Shown here: positions 1 through 5,828 of the stretch, one piece after another | Numbering within the stretch: position 1 is the first letter of the stretch | How the letters are laid out: every line of letters starts with the position of its first letter | DNA from: Candidatus Eisenbergiella stercorigallinarum | Lineage (GTDB): Bacteria > Bacillota > Clostridia > Lachnospirales > Lachnospiraceae | Direction of reading: 5' to 3' | DNA: 8,007 bases | Assembly (NCBI GenBank): GCA_019120525.1 | Contig: DWUW01000277.1 | Location: 1-8,007 of the forward strand | Translations under genes and position numbers: made by a program | The notes under the pieces: model-generated | Seen by the model: only the letters and a program-made list of their open reading frames with translations | Told to the model about the DNA's origin: nothing | Database searches by the model: none

Positions 1-834
1 CTGTGCGCCACGCCGATCGGGAATCTGCAGGATATGACGCCGAGGGCGGCGGAAGCTTTGCGGAATGTGGATCTGATCGCGGCGGAGGATACCAGAAACA
101 GTATCCGGCTTTTGAATCATTTTGACATACATACGCCGATGACCAGCTATCATGAATATAACCGGGTGGAAAAAGGAGAGGAGCTCATCCGCCTTCTGCA
201 GGAGGGAAAGGATATCGCCCTGGTCACGGACGCGGGAACGCCCGCCATTTCTGATCCCGGCGAGGTGCTGGTCAGAATGTGCCAGGAGGCCGGGATCCCT
301 GTAACCTCGCTTCCTGGACCTGCCGCCTGCATTACGGCGCTGACCCTGTCCGGGCTTCCTACCCGGAGATTCTGTTTTGAAGGCTTTCTTCCCTTTGATA
401 ATAAAAAAGAGCTCCGGGCCGTGCTGGAGGAGCTGAAGGAGGAGACCCGTACGATCATCCTTTATGAGGCGCCCCATCACCTGATCCGGACGCTTGACTG
501 CCTGCATGAGACGCTGGGAGATCGGCGGATCACCCTGTGCCGGGAGCTGACGAAGAAATTTGAGACCGTATTCCCCACTACCCTGAGAGAAGCGCTTCAT
601 TATTATGAAACGAACCAGCCAAGGGGAGAATACGTGCTTGTCCTGGAAGGGAAAAGCCGCCGTGAGAAGGAAAAAGAGCAGCAGGCGGCCTGTCTGGAAA
701 TGAGCCTGGAAGAGCATATGAGCCTGTATGAAGAGCAGGGGATCGACCGGAAGGAAGCCATGAAACGGGTGGCGAAGGACCGGGGGATCAGCCGCAGAGA
801 GGTCTATCAGTATTTTCTGGAAAGAAGAGGTTGA
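1..834 (+). CDS. rsmI: 16S rRNA (cytidine1402-2'-O)-methyltransferase RsmI, 5' partial
   Basis: This is a cytoplasmic SAM-dependent methyltransferase of the tetrapyrrole-methylase fold. In the family it adds the 2'-O-methyl group of C1402 in 16S rRNA near the ribosomal P site. The reading frame is open from base 1, starting LCATPIGNL, the conserved N-terminal strand of RsmI, so only about five to ten residues are missing; the in-frame ATG at 34 is internal. Of the visible 277 residues, AEDTR is at 28-32, HEYN at 51-54 and VTDAGTPAISDPG at about 75-87. These are followed by the LPGP and GFLP segments and a YEAPHH motif. The C-terminal tail ends in SRREVYQYF, typical of the small RsmI helix-turn-helix. 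Its TGA stop lies inside the -35 box of the next promoter. No terminator is visible after it, so some read-through into acpP is possible. The identification is secure. Confidence 0.95.
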   Translation: MCATPIGNLQDMTPRAAEALRNVDLIAAEDTRNSIRLLNHFDIHTPMTSYHEYNRVEKGEELIRLLQEGKDIALVTDAGTPAISDPGEVLVRMCQEAGIPVTSLPGPAACITALTLSGLPTRRFCFEGFLPFDNKKELRAVLEELKEETRTIILYEAPHHLIRTLDCLHETLGDRRITLCRELTKKFETVFPTTLREALHYYETNQPRGEYVLVLEGKSRREKEKEQQAACLEMSLEEHMSLYEEQGIDRKEAMKRVAKDRGISRREVYQYFLERRG

Positions 835-859
835 CAAATCAGAGCATAGAGAATATACT
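831..859 (+). promoter_or_regulatory. sigma-A promoter of acpP-fabK
   Basis: TTGACA (831-836) and TATACT (854-859) are separated by exactly 17 bases, an almost perfect vegetative promoter. The -35 box contains the TGA stop of rsmI. Transcription would start near 866, giving a short AT-rich leader of about 39 bases before the acpP start at 905. This is the strongest promoter visible in the window, fitting the high demand for ACP. A FabT-like palindrome overlaps its last base. Confidence 0.85.
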
Positions 860-873
860 TTGAATGTCAAACT
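857..873 (+). promoter_or_regulatory. FabT-like operator at the acpP promoter
   Basis: The 17-mer ACTTTGAATGTCAAACT contains a perfect TTTGA-N3-TCAAA palindrome at 859-871. It resembles the site bound by the MarR-family repressor FabT in streptococci and lactococci, which as I recall it is ANTTTGATTATCAAATT. The first T of the palindrome is also the last T of the -10 box, so a bound dimer would cover the start site and block transcription. In FabT systems, long-chain acyl-ACP is the co-repressor. No regulator gene is in the window, so the identity of the binding protein is inferred. Confidence 0.7.
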
Positions 874-904
874 TTCTTATAAAAACAATAAAGGAGAAAG
901 AAAA

Positions 905-1138
905 ATGTTGGAGAAAGTTATTGAAATCATCAAGGAGCAGCTGAACCTGGAAGGCGTGGAGATCACTGAGGAATCCTCCTTCAAGGACGATCTGAATGCG
1001 GATTCTCTGGATCTGTTTGAGCTGGTTATGGCTGTGGAAGAGGAGTATGGCGTTGAGATCCCGGCGGAAGAGCTGGAGAACCTGACCACGGTTGGTTCCG
1101 TTGTGGATTATCTGAAGGAACATGGTATCGAGGGATAA
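905..1138 (+). CDS. acpP: acyl carrier protein
   Basis: This 77-residue acidic protein carries growing acyl chains on a 4'-phosphopantetheine arm and is the substrate carrier for every Fab enzyme encoded here. The attachment site is Ser34 in the motif NADSLDLFEL, where the family has DSLD. The four-helix ACP pattern is recognisable, with a very acidic recognition helix after the serine (VMAVEEEYGVEIP). The start at 905 follows an AAAGGAGAAAG ribosome binding site and gives the normal ACP N-terminus MLEKVIEII. A longer in-frame ATG at 860 lies at the presumed transcription start and inside the operator, so it is rejected. The stop TAA at 1136-1138 overlaps the fabK ATG by one base. The fatty-acid context supports primary-metabolism AcpP over a polyketide carrier. 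Confidence 0.96.
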   Translation: MLEKVIEIIKEQLNLEGVEITEESSFKDDLNADSLDLFELVMAVEEEYGVEIPAEELENLTTVGSVVDYLKEHGIEG

Positions 1139-2070
1139 TGAAAACTGCATTAACGGAACTGATCGGAATCAAATATCCTGTGATCCAGGGCGGAATGGCC
1201 TGGGTAGCGGAGTATCATCTGGCGGCCGCCGTATCTGAAGCGGGCGGCCTCGGGATCATCGGAGCGGCGAGCGCTCCCCCGGAGATCGTGAGGGAGCAGG
1301 TGCGCAAGGCCAGGGAGCTTACGGATAAGCCCATCGGCGTGAACGTGATGCTGCTCAATCCAAACGCGGAGGAGGTCGCCAGGATCGTGGTGGAGGAAGG
1401 TGTCCAGGTGGTTACCACAGGCGCCGGAAGCCCTGCGAAATTCATGGATATGTGGAAGAAAGCCGGCGTGAAGGTCATCCCCGTCGTGGCGAGCGTCGCG
1501 ATGGCGAAGATGATGGAGCGCGCGGGAGCGGACGCCGTAGTGGCGGAAGGCATGGAAAGCGGTGGACACATCGGCTCCGCGACGACCATGACGCTGGTTC
1601 CCCAGGTGGCGGACGCTGTGGGCATCCCGGTGATCGCGGCCGGAGGGATCGCGGACGGCAGAGGCTTTGCGGCTTCCTTTATGCTGGGCGCGCAGGGTGT
1701 CCAGATGGGTACCCGGTTCGTGGTGGCGAAGGAGTCCATCGTCCATGAAAATTATAAGCAGAAGGTGATCAAAGCCCGCGATATCGATTCCGAAGTGACG
1801 GGAATGAGTACGGGACATCCGGTACGTCAGATCCGCAACAAGATGACCAGGGAGTATCTGAAGCTGGAGAAGGAGGGCGCGCCCTTTGAACAGCTGGAAT
1901 ATCTCACCCTTGGTTCGCTGAGGAAGGCCGTGATGGACGGAGACGTGGTGAACGGAACCGTAATGGCCGGACAGTGCGCGGGACTGGTGACGAAGGAGCA
2001 GACCTGTAAGGAGATCATCGAAGAGGTGGTCCGGGACGGCTGCGCCCTTCTGAAGACGGATTTTGCCTGA
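1138..2070 (+). CDS. fabK: enoyl-[acyl-carrier-protein] reductase II, FMN-dependent
   Basis: FabK performs the last step of each elongation cycle, reducing trans-2-enoyl-ACP to acyl-ACP with NAD(P)H and a bound FMN. It is unrelated to the SDR-type FabI. The 310-residue protein is a TIM barrel of the 2-nitropropane-dioxygenase family. It starts with IKYPVIQGGMAWV (11-23), has ESGGHIGS at 140-147 with the catalytic His144 (same number as recalled for pneumococcal FabK), and has flavin-phosphate motifs AAGGIADGRG (167-176) and GVQMGTRF (187-194). The start has no separate ribosome binding site: its ATG shares one base with the acpP stop (TAATG), implying translational coupling to acpP. There is no cysteine cluster, unlike the related protein at 5829-6905. 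No FabI gene is in the window. FabK enzymes are known to be insensitive to triclosan. Confidence 0.95.
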   Translation: MKTALTELIGIKYPVIQGGMAWVAEYHLAAAVSEAGGLGIIGAASAPPEIVREQVRKARELTDKPIGVNVMLLNPNAEEVARIVVEEGVQVVTTGAGSPAKFMDMWKKAGVKVIPVVASVAMAKMMERAGADAVVAEGMESGGHIGSATTMTLVPQVADAVGIPVIAAGGIADGRGFAASFMLGAQGVQMGTRFVVAKESIVHENYKQKVIKARDIDSEVTGMSTGHPVRQIRNKMTREYLKLEKEGAPFEQLEYLTLGSLRKAVMDGDVVNGTVMAGQCAGLVTKEQTCKEIIEEVVRDGCALLKTDFA

Positions 2071-2077
2071 TAAAACT

Positions 2078-2092
2078 GCCGCGTAACGCGGC
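2078..2092 (+). other. 6-bp stem, 3-base loop hairpin after fabK
   Basis: GCCGCG-TAA-CGCGGC is a perfect inverted repeat beginning 8 bases after the fabK stop. It is not followed by a T-tract, so by itself it is not a terminator. It may protect the 3' end of the acpP-fabK message or stack on the long stem that begins at the next base. Confidence 0.6.
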
Positions 2093-2172
2093 TGCGCCCG
2101 GCGTCTTTGCGCATCGCGCAATCAGGCGGGGGAAGAAATTTCCCCTGTCCGATCGCCCCGGCGCATTTTTTT
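2093..2172 (+). terminator. candidate branched terminator between fabK and fabD
   Basis: TGCGCC (2093-2098) pairs with GGCGCA (2160-2165), which is immediately followed by seven T residues (2166-2172). Inside it, GGCG (2100-2103) pairs with CGCC (2154-2157) across a small internal loop. The enclosed segment holds two further hairpins: TTGCGC-ATC-GCGCAA (2107-2121) and GGGGAA-GAAAT-TTCCCC (2129-2145). A GC stem ending at a T-tract is terminator-like, but the branched shape is unusual and the local hairpins may form first. It sits just ahead of a second promoter, consistent with partial termination of the acpP-fabK transcript. This was found by eye, not by energy calculation. Confidence 0.45.
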
Positions 2173-2178
2173 CAAAGA

Positions 2179-2184
2179 TATAAT
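2179..2184 (+). promoter_or_regulatory. -10 box of a second promoter, upstream of fabD
   Basis: TATAAT matches the -10 consensus perfectly and is placed 49 bases before the fabD start. No good -35 box is visible at 16-18 bases upstream, where the sequence is GC-rich, and there is no TGN extension. If active, it would be weaker than the acpP promoter or need an activator. The adjoining operator strengthens the case that it is real. The predicted start is near 2191, with a leader of about 42 bases. Confidence 0.6.
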
Positions 2185-2198
2185 TTGAATATCAAAAT
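2182..2198 (+). promoter_or_regulatory. FabT-like operator at the fabD promoter
   Basis: The 17-mer AATTTGAATATCAAAAT carries a perfect TTTGA-N3-TCAAA palindrome at 2184-2196 and matches the acpP site at 14 of 17 positions. As at acpP, the first T of the palindrome is the last T of the -10 box. The same register at both promoters argues against chance and suggests one regulator controls acpP-fabK and fabD-fabH together. Confidence 0.72.
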
Positions 2199-2206
2199 AA
2201 AATGCT

Positions 2207-2221
2207 TGCCGCGCTTCGGCA
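2207..2221 (+). other. hairpin just ahead of the fabD ribosome binding site
   Basis: TGCCG-CGCTT-CGGCA is a 5-bp stem with a 5-base loop. It ends one base before the AGGGAGGAAAG region that precedes the fabD ATG. It could set ribosome access or protect the 5' end of the fabD transcript. The pairing is seen; the role is inferred. Confidence 0.45.
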
Positions 2222-2232
2222 GGGAGGAAAGA

Positions 2233-3138
2233 ATGGGAAAGACAGCGTTTATTTTTCCGGGACAGGGATCCCAGTATGTTGGAATGGGAAAGGATTTTTA
2301 TGAGGCCTTCCCGGTATGCCGCGAGGTGTTTGAGACGGCGGAAAAGAGCACGGGACTGAATCTGAAGGAGCTGTGCTTCGAGGAGAATGACCGGCTGAAC
2401 ATCACGGAGTACACCCAGATCGCCATGCTCACCGTGGAGGTGGCGCTGATGAAGGCGGTGGAAGAAAAGGGCGTGAAGCCGGATATGGCGGCGGGGCTGA
2501 GCCTGGGCGAATACGCGGCGCTGGCTGCGGCAGGCGTGATGAAGGAGGAGGACCTTTTCTCCTGCGTGCGCAAAAGAGGCATCTACATGCAGGAGGCAGT
2601 TCCTGTGGGCGGAGCGATGACGGCGGTCCTTGGGCTTGATACCGGGCTGGTGGAAAAGATCTGTGAGGAAACGCCGGGCGAGGTATCCGTGGCGAATTAT
2701 AACTGCCCCGGACAGCTGGTCATTACAGGAGAGAAGGACGCCGTGGACCGGGCGGCGGAAAAGCTGAAGGAAGCGGGCGCGAAGCGCTGCGTGCCGCTGA
2801 AGGTGAGCGGACCTTTCCATTCTCCCCTTCTGAAGGGGGCGGGCGAGCGTCTGGACCAGGCGCTGGAGGAGATCTCCATTCAGGGAATCGGACTTCCCTA
2901 TCTGTCCAACGTGACGGCGGATTATGTGGAGGATCCCGCCGCGGTCAGGGGCCTTCTGGTGCGGCAGGTGTCCTCTCCCGTGCGCTGGCAGCAGTGTGTG
3001 GAGCGCATGATCGCGGACGGCGCGGATACCTTTATCGAGATCGGGCCCGGAAAGTCGCTCAGCGGCTTTATGCGCAGGATCAATAAGAATGTGACCGTGA
3101 AAAATGTGGAGCACGTGGAGGATCTGGAGAAGCTGTAA
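2233..3138 (+). CDS. fabD: malonyl-CoA:ACP transacylase
   Basis: FabD moves malonyl from CoA to ACP, making the extender unit used by FabH and FabF. The 301-residue protein has the acyltransferase signature GQGSQYVGMG (10-19), the nucleophile elbow GLSLGEY (88-94) with active Ser90, Arg115 in the KRGIYMQEAVP segment, and catalytic His196 in GPFHSPLL. A further conserved segment, FIEIGPGKSLSGF, lies near the C-terminus. The start at 2233 gives the normal family N-terminus MGKTAFIFPGQGSQ after a strong GGGAGGAAAG site. An in-frame ATG at 2107 would run through the presumed promoter, operator and T-tract, so it is rejected. It is the first gene of the second transcription unit and lies 53 bases before the fabG start chosen here. 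Confidence 0.95.
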   Translation: MGKTAFIFPGQGSQYVGMGKDFYEAFPVCREVFETAEKSTGLNLKELCFEENDRLNITEYTQIAMLTVEVALMKAVEEKGVKPDMAAGLSLGEYAALAAAGVMKEEDLFSCVRKRGIYMQEAVPVGGAMTAVLGLDTGLVEKICEETPGEVSVANYNCPGQLVITGEKDAVDRAAEKLKEAGAKRCVPLKVSGPFHSPLLKGAGERLDQALEEISIQGIGLPYLSNVTADYVEDPAAVRGLLVRQVSSPVRWQQCVERMIADGADTFIEIGPGKSLSGFMRRINKNVTVKNVEHVEDLEKL

Positions 3139-3147
3139 GGGATGGAT

Positions 3148-3162
3148 CGGCGCTTCGCGCCG
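3148..3162 (+). other. 6-bp stem, 3-base loop hairpin between fabD and fabG
   Basis: CGGCGC-TTC-GCGCCG is a perfect GC-rich inverted repeat 9 bases after the fabD stop and 2 bases before the AAACGGAGG fabG ribosome binding region. There is no T-tract, so transcription should continue. It may act as an RNA stability element or tune fabG translation. Confidence 0.55.
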
Positions 3163-3191
3163 GGAAACGGAGGATGGCGATGGAGGTAAAA

Positions 3192-3932
3192 ATGCTGGAA
3201 GGAAAGGTGGCTCTGGTGACCGGAGCGGGACGCGGGATCGGAAAGCAGATCGCGCTCACGCTTGCCGGAAGAGGAGCGGATATTGCCGTCAATTATAACG
3301 GAAGCAGAGAACGCGCGGAGGAGACGGCGGAGCAGATCCGCGCGCTGGGACGAAGGGCGGAGATCTATCAGTGTTCGGTGGGGGATTATGAGGCCTGCGC
3401 GGAAATGGTGAAGCAGGTGCTTGCGGATTTCGGCCGTGTGGACATCCTGGTCAACAACGCGGGAATTACCAGAGACAACCTGGTGGCCGGAATGAAGGAA
3501 GCGGATTTTGACCAGGTGATCGACACCAATCTGAAGGGGACCTTTAACACCATCCGGCATCTGTACCGGAATTTCCTGAAGCTGCGGGGCGGAAGGATCA
3601 TCAATCTGTCCTCCGTTTCCGGCATTCTGGGAAACGCGGGGCAGGCGAACTACGCGGCGAGCAAGGCGGGCGTGATCGGCCTGACCAAGAGCGTGGCGAG
3701 GGAGCTTGCGGCAAGAAACGTGACGGTGAACGCGGTGGCCCCGGGATATATTTCCACGGATATGACCGCGGCCATGCCGGAGGAAGCGAGAAAAGAGGTG
3801 CTTTCCCGGATCCCGCTGAAGCGGGAAGGACGGCCGGAGGACGTGGCGGAGCTGGTGGCTTTTCTGGCTTCGGACGCAGCGTCCTATATTACGGGACAGG
3901 TGATCTCCGTGGACGGCGGTATGGCGATCTGA
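3192..3932 (+). CDS. fabG: 3-oxoacyl-[acyl-carrier-protein] reductase
   Basis: FabG reduces 3-ketoacyl-ACP to (R)-3-hydroxyacyl-ACP with NADPH. The 246-residue protein is a classical short-chain dehydrogenase/reductase. It has the nucleotide-binding TGAGRGIG (10-17), NNAG (88-91), catalytic Ser141 in INLSSVSG, Tyr154 and Lys158 in the YAASK motif, and the C-terminal GQVISVDGG. Three in-frame ATGs exist (3174, 3180, 3192). I chose 3192 because it gives the standard N-terminus MLEGKVALVTGAG and a family-like length, and because GGAGG at 3182-3186 lies 5 bases before it. ATG 3180 lies 6 bases after another GGAGG (3169-3173) and is a real alternative that adds four residues. ATG 3174 abuts that site and is unlikely. 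SDR enzymes are diverse, but the operon position fixes the role. Confidence 0.94.
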   Translation: MLEGKVALVTGAGRGIGKQIALTLAGRGADIAVNYNGSRERAEETAEQIRALGRRAEIYQCSVGDYEACAEMVKQVLADFGRVDILVNNAGITRDNLVAGMKEADFDQVIDTNLKGTFNTIRHLYRNFLKLRGGRIINLSSVSGILGNAGQANYAASKAGVIGLTKSVARELAARNVTVNAVAPGYISTDMTAAMPEEARKEVLSRIPLKREGRPEDVAELVAFLASDAASYITGQVISVDGGMAI

Positions 3933-3949
3933 GCGGCGCGAAAGGACGG

Positions 3950-3982
3950 ATGCGGCACGCCCTGAGGAGTGCCGCAGGGTGA
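3950..3982 (+). other. possible 10-codon leader ORF in the fabG-fabF gap
   Basis: An ATG at 3950 follows AAAGGA (3941-3946) at a short distance and opens a 10-residue frame, MRHALRSAAG, ending TGA at 3980-3982. It spans the first two arms of the alternative hairpins, so a translating ribosome would disrupt the first stem and leave the third arm free. Such short frames are common by chance, and I have no family match. It is listed as a possibility only. Confidence 0.2.
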
Positions 3983-3994
3983 ACGGTGCGGCAC
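3951..3994 (+). promoter_or_regulatory. symmetric pair of mutually exclusive hairpins upstream of fabF
   Basis: TGCGGCAC occurs at 3951-3958 and again at 3987-3994. Its exact complement GTGCCGCA lies between them at 3969-3976, with exactly 10 bases on each side. The middle arm can therefore pair with either neighbour, giving two alternative 8-bp stems of equal strength. The direct repeat extends to TGCGGCACGCC (11 bases). No T-tract follows, so any role would be in translation or RNA stability, not termination. It may also be a remnant of local duplication. The 137-base fabG-fabF gap is the longest within the fabD-fabH unit. Confidence 0.5.
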
Positions 3995-4035
3995 GCCGGG
4001 ACGGCGCGGCGGGGTGAAAGCGGCTTTGGAAATGG

Positions 4036-4051
4036 CGCGGAGGAGTCCGCG
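4036..4051 (+). other. hairpin presenting a Shine-Dalgarno-like loop before fabF
   Basis: CGCGGA-GGAG-TCCGCG is a perfect 6-bp stem. The purine run GGAGGAG (4039-4045) crosses from the stem into the loop and resembles a ribosome binding site, but no suitable start follows it. The genuine fabF site GGAGG is at 4060-4064. The loop could act as a decoy or standby site; this is inference. Confidence 0.4.
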
Positions 4052-4069
4052 GCAGGTTTGGAGGAAGAG

Positions 4070-5305
4070 ATGAGCAGAAGAGTGGTTGTGACAGGCATGG
4101 GAGCGATTACGCCCCTTGGCCTGAATGTGGAAGAGTTCTGGAACGGTGTGAAGGAGGGGCGGACCGGCTTCGGGCCGATCACCAAATTTGACGCGGAGGG
4201 CTATAAGGCGAGCCTGGCCGCGGAGGTAAAGGGCTTTGACCCCAAGGCCTTTATGGATTTCAAGGCAGCGAAACGGATGGAGGCCTTCTGTCAGTACGCG
4301 GTGGCGGCCGCGAAGGAGGCGCTTGCGGATTCCGGACTGGATATGGAAAAAGAGGATCCCTGGCGCGTGGGCGTTGCGGTAGGTTCCGGTATCGGTTCCC
4401 TGCAGGCCATGGAGAGAGAGCACAGCAAGCTGCTGGAGAAGGGGCCGAACCGGATCAATCCGCTTATGGTTCCGTTAATGATCAGCAATATGGCGTCCGG
4501 AAACGTATCCATCCAGTTCGGCCTGAAGGGAAAGAGCATCAACGTAGTGACCGCGTGCACCACGGGCACCAACTGCATCGGCGAGGCCATGCGCACCATC
4601 CAGTACGGGGACGCGGATGTGATGGTGGCGGGCGGTTCGGAAAGCAGCATCACGCCGGTGGGCGTGGCAGGCTTCTGCGCCCTGACCGCTCTGAGCAGCA
4701 GCACGGATCCGGAGCGCTGCTCCATTCCTTTTGATAAGGAAAGAAGCGGCTTTGTCATGGGAGAAGGCGCGGGCGTGGTAATCCTGGAGGAGCTGGAGCA
4801 CGCGAAGGCGCGCGGCGCGAAGATCTACGCGGAGCTGGTGGGCTATGGCTGTTCTTCCGACGCCTATCACATCACCTCTCCGGCGGAGGACGGAGCCGGC
4901 GCGGCGAAGGCAATGGAGAACGCCATGAAGGATGCTGGCGTCGCGCCGGAGGAAGTGACCTATATCAACGCGCACGGGACCGGAACGAAGCTGAACGATC
5001 TGTTTGAAACCAGGGCCATCAAGCTGGCCTTTGGGGAGCACGCGAAAAACGTGCATATCAATTCCACCAAATCCATGATCGGCCATCTGCTTGGCGCGGC
5101 GGGCGCGGTGGAGTTCATCACCTGCGTGAAGGAATTGCAGGAAAATTATCTTCATGCTACAGTAGGATACAGAATACCGGATGAGGAATGCGATCTGGAT
5201 TACTGTAAGGAGCCGGTGCAGGAGGAGGTGCCCTACGCGCTGTCCAATTCCCTCGGCTTCGGCGGCCACAATGCGAGCCTTCTGGTAAAAAAATATACGG
5301 AATAG
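4070..5305 (+). CDS. fabF: 3-oxoacyl-[acyl-carrier-protein] synthase II
   Basis: FabF condenses malonyl-ACP with acyl-ACP to extend the chain by two carbons with loss of CO2. The 411-residue thiolase-fold protein shows the full Cys-His-His active site: Cys163 in VTACTTGTN, His302 in NAHGTGT and His339 in KSMIGHLLGAAG, matching E. coli FabF within one residue. The gating loop GFGGHN is at 396-401. The start at 4070 follows GGAGG with 5 bases between and gives the usual MSRRVVVTGMGAITPLG. The frame stays open upstream to 3986, but those 28 residues have no counterpart in the family. It is the only elongation condensing enzyme here; no FabB is seen, so FabF would also have to elongate any unsaturated intermediates. 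Confidence 0.96.
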   Translation: MSRRVVVTGMGAITPLGLNVEEFWNGVKEGRTGFGPITKFDAEGYKASLAAEVKGFDPKAFMDFKAAKRMEAFCQYAVAAAKEALADSGLDMEKEDPWRVGVAVGSGIGSLQAMEREHSKLLEKGPNRINPLMVPLMISNMASGNVSIQFGLKGKSINVVTACTTGTNCIGEAMRTIQYGDADVMVAGGSESSITPVGVAGFCALTALSSSTDPERCSIPFDKERSGFVMGEGAGVVILEELEHAKARGAKIYAELVGYGCSSDAYHITSPAEDGAGAAKAMENAMKDAGVAPEEVTYINAHGTGTKLNDLFETRAIKLAFGEHAKNVHINSTKSMIGHLLGAAGAVEFITCVKELQENYLHATVGYRIPDEECDLDYCKEPVQEEVPYALSNSLGFGGHNASLLVKKYTE

Positions 5306-5314
5306 GGGCGCGAA

Positions 5315-5355
5315 GAAGACGCTGACTGCCGGACGGCTTCTGCGTGCAGCGCTTC
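5315..5355 (+). other. stem-loop between fabF and fabZ
   Basis: GAAG-A-CGCTG (5315-5324) pairs with CAGCGCTTC (5347-5355), a 9-bp stem with one bulged A. A smaller CCG/CGG pairing is possible inside the loop. It ends 5 bases before the fabZ GGAGG site (5361-5365). No T-tract follows. It may be a stability or processing element in the polycistronic message. Confidence 0.45.
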
Positions 5356-5372
5356 AGAACGGAGGAATTGAT

Positions 5373-5807
5373 ATGGCCCTGAATATCAAACAGATTATGG
5401 AAATCATCCCGCACAGACAGCCCATGCTTCTGATCGATACCGTTGAGGAGCTGGAGCCGGGCGTGCGCGCTGTGGGGAAAAAATGCGTGACCATGAACGA
5501 GCCTTTTTTTGCGGGACATTTTCCCCAGGAGCCGGTGATGCCGGGGGTGCTGATCCTGGAAGCGCTGGCTCAGACGGGAGCGGTGGCGATCTTAAGCCTT
5601 CCGGAAAATAAGGGAAAGCTGGTTCTGTTCGGCGGCATCGATCAGGCGCGTTTTAAGGGAAAGGTGGTTCCCGGGGACGTGCTCACGCTGGAGACGGAGA
5701 TCATCAAACGAAAAGGCCCCATCGGCGTGGGAAGCGCGAAGGCGACCGTAAACGGAAAGCTGGTCGCGAAAGCGGAGCTCACCTTTGCGATAACGGATCC
5801 GCAGTAA
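5373..5807 (+). CDS. fabZ: 3-hydroxyacyl-[acyl-carrier-protein] dehydratase
   Basis: FabZ removes water from (R)-3-hydroxyacyl-ACP to give trans-2-enoyl-ACP, the substrate of FabK. The 144-residue hot-dog-fold protein has the PHR segment (13-15), catalytic His49 in FFAGHFPQEPVMPGV and Glu63 in ILEALAQTG. The glutamate at this place fits FabZ, not the FabA isomerase/dehydratase, which has aspartate. The conserved GIDQARFKGKVVPGD segment follows. GGAGG lies 7 bases before the start. In many Firmicutes accB sits between fabF and fabZ; here the gap is only 67 bases with no carrier-protein gene. A FabN-like isomerising activity cannot be excluded from sequence alone. Confidence 0.95.
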   Translation: MALNIKQIMEIIPHRQPMLLIDTVEELEPGVRAVGKKCVTMNEPFFAGHFPQEPVMPGVLILEALAQTGAVAILSLPENKGKLVLFGGIDQARFKGKVVPGDVLTLETEIIKRKGPIGVGSAKATVNGKLVAKAELTFAITDPQ

Positions 5808-5828
5808 GAGAGAAGAAGGTATAAAACG

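Noticed and set aside
860..904. 15-residue N-terminal extension of ACP
   Set aside because: It begins at the predicted transcription start and inside the operator, and the family N-terminus begins at 905 after a good ribosome site.
3986..4069. 28-residue extension of FabF
   Set aside because: FabF proteins begin at the MSRRVVVTG-type sequence, and the extension encodes only the hairpin-rich leader with no family counterpart.
5380..5390. TGAATATCAAA inside fabZ, identical to 11 bases of the fabD operator
   Set aside because: It encodes the LNIK part of the FabZ N-terminus, the left half of the palindrome is broken (CCTGA), and no promoter lies beside it.
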